A stretch of DNA of 64,000 nt, from contig MU271150.1 of assembly GCA_021432605.1 (NCBI GenBank), positions 1,302,001-1,366,000 on the forward strand, given 5' to 3'. Both the position numbers and the translations under genes were made by a program. The notes below the pieces were generated by a model. It ran no database searches. It saw only the letters and a program-made list of their open reading frames with translations, and had not been told where the DNA came from. Positions 46,045 to 55,658 of this stretch are shown in pieces. The stretch's first letter is position 1; each line of letters begins with the position of its first letter. Source of the DNA: Coniochaeta sp. PMI_546. Its lineage: Eukaryota > Ascomycota > Sordariomycetes > Coniochaetales > Coniochaetaceae.

Positions 46045-47452
46045 ATGCCGACCCCGACAAAATATATCCTCCTGTCTCTCCCGCAGCGGATTTTCGACAC
46101 GAGCGCAGATGATGCCATCTCATCGCTGAGCTCTACCGTCCCCTCCGACAGCGGCACCGTCCTGCCATTCTCCGTCCCGTCGTTCAAGATCGGCACCCTT
46201 GATGCCCTTGTCGGACAAGCAGATGATCTAGCCAAGCTAGACTCGGCTTGTGAGGGCGTCGTTTCCAAGGTGGCCGAGTCGTTAAAGTCCATCCTGAATG
46301 GAGACGACGACAAGCTGGAGCAGCAGAAGATGGTCAACGACAGTGAGCTTATTCCATCTCCGAACATACCGGCAATGCAACTCTACTAAACAGCGCTCAC
46401 AGAGCCAACCGACCACTACTTTAGCAACTTCAACTGGGATAAGGTGCGGTACAGGACAGACCGACCTCTAGGAGAGCTAATAGAAAATCTGACAAAGGTG
46501 TGTATCGCAACCTGACTATTTTTCTCCTTTTCCCCCCTTATAGGTGTTAACTTCTGCCGTCTTTCTTTACAGGAGCTCCAAAATATCGACAACGACGTCA
46601 AGGCCAAATTCAACCAATACAACGCCGTCAAGTCCAACCTAGCCGCCCTCCAACGGAAGCAAACAGGCAACCTCGCCACCAAATCCCTCACCCCCATCGT
46701 CAACCCCTCCCTGCTGGTACAAGACTCGGAGTACCTCGAAACGCACCTGATCGTCGTGCCCACCAACGCGCGCAAGGACTTCCTCAAGAGCTACGAGACC
46801 CTGGCGCCGATGGTCGTCCCCCGCTCGTCCGTCCAGGTGGCGCAGGACGACGAGTTCACCCTCTTCGCCGTGACGACCTTCAAGAAGCACGGGGCCGAGT
46901 TCGTGGCCAAGTGCCGCGAGCAGAAGTGGACGCCCCGCCAGTACAAGTACGTCGAGGGCGGGCGCGAGCAGGAGCAGCGCGAGCTGGAGCGCGTCGCCAG
47001 GGAGGAGAAGAAGGTCTGGGGCGAGGCGCTGCGGCTGGGCCGGACGCAGTGGAGCGAGAGCGTCATGATCTGGGCCCACGTGGTGACGCTCAGGGTGTTT
47101 GTCGAGACGGTGCTGCGGTACGGCCTGCCCTTGGAATTTGTCGCGGCGCTTATCAAGGTATGTGTCTTCTGTGCGATTATCTATCCATCTTTTGGCGGTG
47201 TTGTTGTTGTTGTTGTTGTTGTTTACATGCTTACGCCATCGTACCCAGACGACGCCAAAAAAGGCCGGCAACGTGAAGAAGGCCCTCGACTCGGCGTACT
47301 CGTACCTCGGAGGCAACGCTTTTGGGCGGGACAAGCGTGGACGGGTCACCAAGGATGATGCGACGATCAGCTCCGAGATGGCAGCGGCAGGCGTGGGCGG
47401 CGACGGTGAGGAGTACACGGCCTATGTGTATTATGAAATCGACTTCCCATAG
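46045..47452 (+). CDS. VMA5: V-type proton ATPase subunit C
   Basis: The four exons are 46045-46342, 46403-46497, 46573-47157 and 47249-47452, giving 393 aa, almost the length of yeast Vma5 (392). Conserved stretches include PTKYILLSLPQRIF at the start, KIGTLDALVGQADDLAKLD, NFNWDKVRYRTDRPLGEL, YLETHLIVVPTNARKDFL, LRVFVETVLRYGLPLEFVAA and the terminal EYTAYVYYEIDFP. Subunit C bridges the V1 peripheral stators and V0 and is released during reversible disassembly. It acts at the vacuolar and Golgi membranes. The third intron carries a GTT repeat. The gene is convergent with MET14 over a 285-base gap. Confidence 0.97.
47200..47223. repeat. (GTT)8 microsatellite in VMA5 intron 3
   Basis: Eight uninterrupted GTT units lie between the donor and the acceptor of the 91-nt intron, making length polymorphism likely. 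They are intronic, so the protein is unaffected. Confidence 0.95.
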
Positions 47453-47737
47453 TGTGAAGAGTGGTTTGTTTTAGCAGGCGGCACGGCGGGTTGAGATTGT
47501 TTGTTTGGTGGTGGTGGTACGGAATAGGCGTCATGGGGTCTACTACTACGGGCAGACTGTAAAGTCCATACGCATATCATCCCTGGGAAGACCTCTTGGC
47601 TCTTTCCCGCATTCAAGCCGCGAGCACAACGCAAGTTTTACAAAGTTGCAATTGGATATGTGACTTCCATAGCTCGATACCAGCTCCCTGTTTATCTCAC
47701 TCAGCCCCCTTTTCTGCCTCTCTCTACCCTGCCTACT

Positions 47738-48531
47738 CTACTTGATCTCCTTGGTCTGGCTCACCAGCCCCTTCTCTGCCAAGTAGTCCACAATCTTCCG
47801 CACAGACTCCTCGACGCTCAACAGGTCCGTCCGGATGGTGATCTCGGGCGCCTCGGGCGCCTCGTACGGGGCCGAGATGCCGGTGAACTCCTTGATCTCG
47901 CCGGCCCTGGCCTTCTTATACAGACCCTTGGGATCCCTCTGCTCGGCCACCTCGATGGGCACCTCGACGTAGACCTCTATAAAGGGAATCGCGCCCTCCT
48001 TATCCCCGGCGTGCAGGGACCGGGCGACCTCGCGGTCGGCCCGGTAGGGGCTGATGAAGCTCGTAAGGGCGATGGTGGCGCTGTCGGCGAACAGCTTGGC
48101 GACCTCGGCGATGCGGCGGATGTTTTCGTTCCTGTCCTTCTCGGAGAAGCCCAGGTCCTTGTTCAGGCCGAAGCGGACGTTGTCGCCGTCCAGGCGGTAG
48201 GCGGCCAGGCCCAGGTGCAGCAGGTGCTGCTCCAGGGCGGTCGCGACGGTGGACTTGCCCGAGGCCGAGAGGCCGGTGAACCAGATCGTGAAGCCCTGCT
48301 GGCCGCGCAGCTGGGTGCGCTCGACGCGGCTGAGGGACGGGTGCCAGGTTATGTTACTGCAACACGCATTGTTTTGACCTGGTCAGCATAAAGGGCCCAT
48401 CAGGGTATTGGTATGACGTTTGTCATGGGAAAGTTTGAATGGTGGGGGTGGCGGGGCAGGTTCAAGATGTTTTTTTCTTCTTTCTGGTAAGGAAAATGTC
48501 GATGTCGAAGTTGGAGGACTTACGTTGCCAT
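47738..48531 (-). CDS. MET14: Adenylylsulfate (APS) kinase
   Basis: The two exons are 48531-48524 (only 8 nt, ATGGCAAC) and 48356-47738, giving 208 aa. Splicing restores [20 protein letters not shown]. The P-loop GLSASGKST lies at residues 31-39; [20 protein letters not shown] and FISPYRADR follow, which are the APS-binding and active-site loop motifs of the family, and the C-terminus ([14 protein letters not shown]) is typical. The enzyme phosphorylates APS to PAPS in sulfate assimilation, in the cytosol, upstream of PAPS reductase. Length equals other fungal APS kinases. No allosteric or sulfurylase fusion is present. I saw no clear CYS3-type binding site in the short upstream region. Confidence 0.96.
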
Positions 48532-49147
48532 GATCGCGGTCTGGAGGTGTCAATTGCAATTGTTGGAGGTGGTTTGGGAACTATCAGGTATTTCAGTCTT
48601 TCTTAGACTATGAGGCGAATGTCAATTCAAGAGACATACACGCAATGCGACAAGAGCGGAACTGAATCATGTTCCCCAGCGCTACGGGCCGATCTCAGGA
48701 ACCGGACTGGATACCGGCCTTTAAGTACCGTTTCTTCTCGGCTTGCCCGTTGCACACACACCTCATTTGATGGCGCAATGACGGCAGTCGGCCAAGCATA
48801 GCGCCATTTCGCCCCAGGAGAAACATCTGTACTAATAAAGTACGGTAGAGGTATGCTGTACGTACAATCGACCGTGGTAAGATGCCGGACCTGAGTCTTG
48901 CGTTATGCGGTGGATTTCCGTGTTATTACCTTTTTACCTTAGTTTGTACATTTTTGGGCATCCTTCCCAAGTTCCAGGTTGCTGACTTGCCAAACAAACC
49001 ATTCCACCCCTTAAAGCAACGCGGAACTGCCCTACAGTCCCTAAGATAGGACGATGTAGAATGCCTCAAACCCCAAATACCCTGACTTTTGGGGTATCCT
49101 ATCCATCTCTCTTGTTCAACTCCTTCCTGTCCCGCTGCATACCTCAA
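48532..49147 (-). promoter_or_regulatory. MET14 upstream region and NUP84 3' end
   Basis: This is a 616-base tandem gap on the minus strand. The half near MET14 should hold its promoter, the half near 49,100 the nucleoporin 3' end. No repeat or RNA gene is seen. Confidence 0.4.
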
Positions 49148-52100
49148 TCAAGGCCTGACAGACCACAACTCCCTCGACCAACCCAACTCACGATTCTTCT
49201 TGCTGTTCGACTGTGCCGACGCCTTCTTCTCCCCGGCCCAGATGGCCAGCGCCTTGCTGGCCGAGGCAAACGCCTCGAGTAGCTCCTTCATCCGGTTCGC
49301 CTTGACGAACAGGTCTGCGACATCGCCGTCCTTGTCCGCGATCTGTGCGGCCAGCTCCATGCACTCCATCAAGTTGTCCCGTGTCGCCGTCGTCCCCGCA
49401 AAGTGCAGCGCACTGATATATGCAAGAACCACCTCGGGTATGTAGGCTTCGCGGAGGTCTTGGAAGTCATCCGTGACTGTAGTTCTGTTATTAGTCGTTA
49501 TCCCGTACGCATCATCTTCTGCGCGACGTAAGACGTACCCAGTCCCGTAGCCAACCACTCCTTCATCAGCGGCTTCATGAAGCCCTTGAGATACCGAGTC
49601 TCTCTGCTTACTCCCAGGGTGAACTCTTTGCCACCGGCATTTTCCCTGCGGAATGTCAGCTCTGAGCACGTCACCGGGCAGTGGAATGGGCAAGACTCAC
49701 GTCCTCACTAGATGGGCCATGGACGCCAGAGTCTCGATCGTGTCTAGCGCTCTGACCATGCACTCCAGCTCCCACAGGTTTTTGACGGCGTACAGGAAAT
49801 GGTCCTTGTGCAGCTCAGTCTCCTGCACGACTTCGTCTACTAATGGTGAAGCAGCGAACTCGTCGAACCACTCAGTCGGGTCCATGGCCTCCTCATCAAC
49901 CTCGTCATTAGCTAGTACGATGGGGGTCTTTTCACGGATGATCCTCCTGAGCGAGACTCTCCTAGAAAGTGAGCGTGCAGCACGCAGCCTCATTCGCTCT
50001 GTGCAGGTTGTCAGTAGGATCCAACGTCAAGCCGGTTGGTCAGACTTACTCAGGAAATAAACGTAAATCTTAGTCGCGTATTCAATCGCCTCCACCAACA
50101 AGTCCGGCACCAGCATCATCCACTCCACGTAGCGGATAATGTTCTCGTCCTCCTCATCGACAAAGTCCTGGTCCTCCCCGAAGAAGTCCTGCTGGAGGTA
50201 TCGGCCGTACTTCAACGTCGCCGGACCAGGCTGTAGAATCTTGAACTTGCCCTTGGCTTCACAGCCGGCCAGTCCTTCCATGGCATCAGCCAGATACTCT
50301 CGCACTCCCGTCACCGCGAACCGCTTCATGTCCAGGCCCAGCATCTCAATGAGGCCCAGTTGGTTCCTCCTCTCATCCTCGTCGGTTACCTCGACAAGAT
50401 TCCGGGCAAGATTCGTGTAGACCCGATCCCCATGAAGCTTGGAGCAGTACAGTGGAACCGAGTCCAACATCTTAGAAAGACGCAGTGTGATGATGTACGC
50501 CGAGATTATGTTCTCCTGGTTTCCATAGCGAGCGTTGCCCAAGGGTCCTGAGTAGGTATCGTCATCCGCGCCCAGGAGACGGTCGAGACTCGAGATGACA
50601 ATGAACACATGAGCGGCTATCCGCACGCCGTCATGGTCTCTGATATTGACGAACCTCCCAGGGCTGGTGCCAACGCTGTCCAGCAGGGGACCCCCCAGGT
50701 CAAGGATCAACTTGGACCGCGCTTTCGAATTTGCCTGCTTGGCCAGGAAAGCGCCTTGGTGGGAAAGGAACCGGTCTAGATCGTTCGCCACAGTTGCACC
50801 TTGGAGGGCCTTGGCTGGCGAGAGGGCTTCGGCCTTAGTCTTGTCGTTACCCTCAAGGGAAGTTATAAGCCGGCGGCCAATCGCGACCGGGTCACCGTGT
50901 GCTTGCACCGCATTGAACGAAGGGAACTGAGATGCGACAGTCGGAGCTGCACCACCGCCTTGTTTGATTAGGAATGCGTCAAACTGCGTCCGGATAAGGG
51001 CGTTGTAATGTGCGAAGAGGTACTCGTCCCAGGTCGAGATGATTTTCTCGACACTCGGGATATCTCCTGCCAGCACGCCATAAACAGCCCGTTCATAGTC
51101 GCTCGACCCACCGTCCCGGGCCGTAGCATAGCACATACGCCTCCACAGCACCGCGAAGACGGGATTGAAGTCCTCCACATCATCGTCGTCCGGATTTGAC
51201 AGAGCCAGAGGTGACAGAGTTGCTGCTCTCCAGGATTCCGTTCGGTCAGCGCACCAGTCGCGAACCTCACCCATGCTGTACCCCCGTCGCAACATTTCGA
51301 AACAGCCCAGCCAGATAGCCCGCTCGAATGAAGCATCCTGTGATTCCAGCTTTCGGTCTTGGCGAGTCATTGCGTCGGGGTCTAGTTGCGTGATGAGGGT
51401 GTTTGAGCTGAGATGCGAATCTGCTAAAGACGGGTCCTTCGGGTCCAGCACGCCCTGGTAGGCGTTCACGCTCTTTTGCAGCTTGATCTTATGCCGAGTG
51501 TGCAGCCAGCCGTGCGCCAGGATGTCGCCGCGATCAGCGTCTTGTTGCAGGTCGCTCACGACTTCGTCTATAGATGGTCCCTGATTCGCGCTGGTCTGCA
51601 GCCACTCCAGAACGATCTTCCGCTCCCTCGCCTGCGAATCTGAGAGGATAAACTCCTCCCAGTACTGCTTCCTGGTCCGGAGGGGAGTGTCTGTCGACAT
51701 TGTGTTGTGCGAAGATGAGACCTTATCGCGGTAGCGTAGCGGCAAGACCCGTCGGAGGAGGTCCCAAGTCTGCGCCTCGCCTTCCCACCGTTGGAGCTCT
51801 TGCTTGCTAGGTTCGGGCCGACCTGACACACTATTGTCGTCATCGCCTTCGTCGACGTCCATCTCATTCGAGTCTTGCCTGGCGCCACGGCTCTCAATCG
51901 ACGGCAGTACCCTCCCGGAACCTGGCCTGCCTCCAGACTGTGCATCTCTCAGGGCATCTGCTCGTTGGCGGCTGTATGAGTAGAAATGCTCCACTAGCTT
52001 GAAGATTTGGCTGCGCTTCTCATCGGGCGATCCTCGTATTGTAGTGTATTTGTCGAGGGCATGAGCGAACTCAGCGACTTGCGGGCCTGGCTTGATCTGC

Positions 52101-52298
52101 TTGATCTCGGTCCTCTTGAAGATTTCGTCGGCATCGGCAAAACGGTCGTCCTCGACAGCAGGAGTGCTGTTGGAGCTGGGGCCAAACAGATTCTGTATTT
52201 GTCCATGGGTCAGCAAGGTGCATCACACACCAAAGCAGTAGACGAGACAGTCTTCTTACCACTGAGCTTGTGCGATTGATCATAAATGGACGAGCCAT
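49148..52298 (-). CDS. NUP84: Nucleoporin of the Nup84/Nup107 family
   Basis: The five exons are 52298-52260, 52192-50050, 49998-49701, 49645-49539 and 49476-49148, with short introns of 51-67 nt and consistent phase, giving 971 aa. Family motifs include TWDLLRRVLPLRY, RKIVLEWLQTSA, ERAIWLGCFEMLRRGY, VFAVLWRRMCYA, ISTWDEYLFAHYNALI and the C-terminal VVLAYISALHFAGTT with LMECMELAAQIAD. The fold expected is the ancestral coatomer helical stack, forming part of the Y-shaped (Nup84) scaffold complex of the nuclear pore, where this subunit binds Nup133 through its C-terminal end. An acidic disordered loop (MDVDEGDDDN) interrupts the N-terminal half. The first exon (MARPFMINRTSSV) is less conserved, so the exact start is moderately sure. 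Confidence 0.88.
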
Positions 52299-52980
52299 AG
52301 CTCGGAATGTTCTCTGGTCGACCGCAGCGCGGTGCGACCTGTTTCGGTGAGACGGTCAGAAATCAGGTCAATCTGAGATCTACGGCTTCCTGAAGGTATT
52401 GTAGAAAAGGCAGCTGAGGTGGTGTCCCGTCTCTTGTTGGTGATGTGTGCTTGGTTTGGCCAAAGGTAAAATGACGGAGCTTCTTTATCATCAAGACGCG
52501 AAGTCGCGGTTGGGCGAGGCTCAAAGCTTCAGCCGGGCAGGCTGTCTGCACTTTTGGGAGAGCTCCACACTAGCGCCACATCAATATGGGGGGATTTGGA
52601 TCAGAAGGTAGCGGTACAGGCAGAGCTCTCATGTCCAGGCCAATTTTCACGTGAATTCGACCAGCTGGAAAAGTACAGATACCTAAGCTGCACACAGCCA
52701 ATGACAATGAACCTGTCAGCCTTGCCCGGGAAAAAACCTACAAAAACATGGCCGAACATTTTGATATTTTCCTTTTCCTCTCTTTCTCTCTTCAATGTCA
52801 TGGCGTTCGAATTAGAGTCTCGGTACAAGTCCTTAATACTTGTGCAGGTCCATCGCGGCCTCTTCAGCGCGCTTCCGATAGCCTAGAAGAACACTGCACT
52901 CTCCCTTCGTGTTGCCTGAACCCTTCCTCCGTTCGGGTCAACTTATCGTCGTGGATGTGTGATACATTCATTATCTGTCA
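52299..52980 (-). promoter_or_regulatory. NUP84 upstream region and CMC4 3' end
   Basis: This is a 682-base tandem gap. A CACGTG word occurs near 52,650. No coding frame is supported. Confidence 0.4.
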
Positions 52981-53414
52981 TCATGAAGACCCTTTGTCTT
53001 GACGCTGCTTGATCTTCAACTTGAGCAGGTCGAACTTGGGACAGCTCACTGTTTGTGCATGCTCCCCGTTCTTCTCGTAGAATGCCTGGCAACACTCGTA
53101 CAGAGCGTCAACAAACTTTTCACACTTGGCCTCGTTGTAGTTGTTCCTAGTTAGGCAGTCTGAATGGCATGTCTTGTCAGTAGCCCCTTCCTTACTCACG
53201 AGATATTGAAGCGGAGAGTACCTTGAATGGCGCACTGGTTCCAGATACACTGTCAGCTGTATTTTTCCTGTAGCTGATGCGATACCAGTATGAACATGCA
53301 CGTACCGCTCTTGGATGGCATGGAGGTTTCGTGTTGAGGTCGTCTTGGAGACCCTGCAACCGCTGGGAATCAGCGCAAGCCCGTATTTATACAGCGGAGA
53401 CAACTTCGGACCAT
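52981..53414 (-). CDS. CMC4: Twin Cx9C mitochondrial protein CMC4
   Basis: The model uses four exons: 53414-53412 (the ATG alone), 53353-53306, 53234-53222 and 53159-52981, giving 80 aa. It reads MGLQDDLNTKPPCHPRACAI, then QDCLTRNNYNEAKC, DALYECCQAFYEKNG and PKFDLLKLKIKQRQ. Cys13-Cys23 and Cys34-Cys44 are each separated by exactly nine residues, the CHCH twin-Cx9C signature oxidised by Mia40 in the intermembrane space. The PCHPRACAIQDCL segment matches the CMC4/MTCP1-p8 family. The first intron uses a weak GTCCGA donor, so the start is the least certain point. An upstream in-frame acceptor at 53249 would insert five residues. Function in yeast is unclear; loss mildly affects respiration-related complexes in the family. 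Confidence 0.82.
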
Positions 53415-54642
53415 TGTGAATCTGGTCAGCTATGGTCTGTAGCCTCAATGTGCTAAAAACGCAGGGGGATAGAGTCGGAAGTAGGTCTTAAAGGGTTGAG
53501 TGCGATGCAGCCGTCCGATGATGTCACAACGGTCCTTGCTGTGGTAGACTGTGGTCCAACAATGTGTCTAAGGATATGAAAGGAAATCTGAGTACTGAAT
53601 ATGCTTTTCGGTATGAGTATAGCAGCGCACAACAAGGCATACAGGACAATAATCACAGAAGGTCAGAAATTCGTTGACAGGATGCAGATCTGGAGCCTAT
53701 ACTATGGTATGCAATTCAGGGAAGTCCATTCCTCGGCTCCGGGCCACCCTGGATCGCTGCTAACATGGTACGGGCTCTTGGTGGCGTCACTCCAGTGCAC
53801 TATACTTCCAAAACAGAGCCAGGGAGACGAGAAAGCCATTGCAACTCACAACAGTGTACTGTTGTGTGCATGCTGCACGCCATTATAATCACCGCTCTGA
53901 GACAGCTTGGATGGACGTCAAAAGGCGACCAGAGGAAAGTATCGAGAGAGCAAGGCGCATACTATAGACTTAATGACTCTAATGTGTCCGTCATGTTCTA
54001 TCCTGCAGAACAAGCAAAGTTCCAGCATAAAGAGAATCCTTGGAGTTGAGTTTCTAGGCCTTGAGGACAGTCTTCTTGATAGACGTTTCTCGTTCTTTTC
54101 AACCCGTCGAGTTAGTCAGTATTTCTTGAATTGGGTCTCTGTCAACCTGGAAGCCAGTACATAGTACTTTAATCCCGTCTGTTGTGCGCGTGAGTTTGTG
54201 GAATTGCCATCGAAAAAGCATCGCTGGAGATACTTATCGCCGCCACCACAGATACCTGTGAATCTTGAGCCCCACCGTCACCTTTGAGTGCCCCTCCTTC
54301 GACTTCTAGGTTCCTTTTCGCCGTCCCTTGCCGTCTACTGTCAACTGTCTAGCACCAGAGTCCGCTTGACGTCGTTCGAGACGCCGCTTTTAAACAACCA
54401 CGCCTACTTTTCTACACACAAATCTTCTTCTGCCTCAAGACCACCAGTTCCTGCGTCGGCATTCACTCCAGTGAAACCTCGCCACAAAACCTCTTTATCG
54501 ATTCCCAGCATCACAACAGTCCGTAAGTTAACAACGCTCTTGGTACCTCTCGTCGTCGTCGTCGTCGTCAGCCCTTTTCGCCGCGTTACTCCGCGTCAAC
54601 CGCTAACCATTCCTACCAAAGAAAAAGAAAAGCAAACAAAAA
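53415..54642. promoter_or_regulatory. Divergent promoter of CMC4 and SUMO
   Basis: A 1.2 kb gap lies between outward starts. The last 350 bases before SUMO are C/T-rich leader with a (CGT)n run at 54,548-54,570 and a possible leader intron beginning GTAAGTTAAC near 54,522. No gene is supported in the rest. Confidence 0.45.
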
Positions 54643-55050
54643 ATGGCCGACGCCGGAGAGTCACCCAGCAACAACGCCCCCGGCGACGCGCCCCCGGCCG
54701 CCCCGGAGCATCTCAACATCAAGGTCACGGACAACAATAACGAGGTCTTCTTCAAAATCAAGCGCAACACAAAGCTCGAGAAGCTCATGCTCGCCTTCTG
54801 CGAACGCCAGGGCAAGACCCTCACCTCTGTCCGGTTCCTGTTCGAGGGCCAGCGAGTCCAGCCGACTGATACCCCAGATACCGTAAGACTTTCCTTGAAC
54901 CTTTTTCTGACTCTCCCCACCCTAAGAGGCTCCGAATACTCCTACAGTTATGGAAGACATGAATGCTGACATATCAAACCCCAATCACAGCTCGAGATGC
55001 AAGACGGCGACACCCTAGAAGTCCACCAGGAGCAGGTCGGTGGCTCCTAG
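54643..55050 (+). CDS. SMT3: Small ubiquitin-like modifier SUMO (Smt3)
   Basis: The two exons are 54643-54882 and 54991-55050, giving 99 aa. A short flexible N-terminus precedes the ubiquitin fold HLNIKVTDNNNEVFFKIKRN, KLEKLMLAFCERQGK, VRFLFEGQRVQPTDTPDT and LEMQDGDTLEVHQEQVGGS. The di-Gly at 97-98 is followed by a single Ser, so an Ulp-type protease must remove one residue before E1 activation. QVGG replaces the more common QTGG. No PsiKxE consensus for self-modification is obvious in the N-terminal tail. SUMO is conjugated to nuclear and septin-type targets by Aos1-Uba2, Ubc9 and Siz-type ligases. Highly conserved; identification is secure. Confidence 0.97.
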
Positions 55051-55658
55051 GCGCCGGTAGCGGTCGCGGAAGCGGGATGACGGAAGGGATGGTTCACGAA
55101 TAATGGGTCCCATGTTACATGTACTCTCGGACGGATACATGCTTTTATTTTTCCTTCTTTGCGAGTTGTGACTTCGTCTCCTCCAGCTGGCAACGTGAAG
55201 GAGAAGGGAAAGAAGGAAATGTTTAGATGGAGTTGCTGAGATTAATGAGTCTGCCTTTCAGCCATGGCTATGGACGGAGCTCATGCGACCGGGGGTAGGA
55301 GGCTATGTGGTAAAATCCAGATACCGACTTGCCCTGATATACCTTGCTGGCCTCATTTGGCCTTTGCCGGGACATGTTTTGCGCTGGTGGTTTCTCGTGC
55401 TGTGTTCTGATAAATGGACTGACTTACCAAGCAAGGCTGTTACCATACTAGACGCCACATAACGTGGACAGAACAGCAATCTTGAATTTCAACGCGCCTT
55501 TTCCTCATTATCCCCATATGATTATCAAGCCAAACAAACTCCAAAGCACTCGAGCACGCTACACACATTAAATCGTTTATCTCTTCCGCCCGTTCTACCT
55601 CTTCCCTCCCCCTCCAGCTTCACCACATCCACTCTACGAGATGATGATCCCCTCTCCT
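55051..55658. other. Intergenic between convergent SUMO and LIM genes
   Basis: 608 bases lie between facing stop codons. The region is AT-rich in its second half and is compatible with two 3' untranslated regions. Nothing else is seen. Confidence 0.45.

Noticed and set aside
47660-48391. A 243-codon plus-strand frame over APS kinase
   Set aside because: The minus strand encodes a complete APS kinase with P-loop; the plus frame has no homology pattern.
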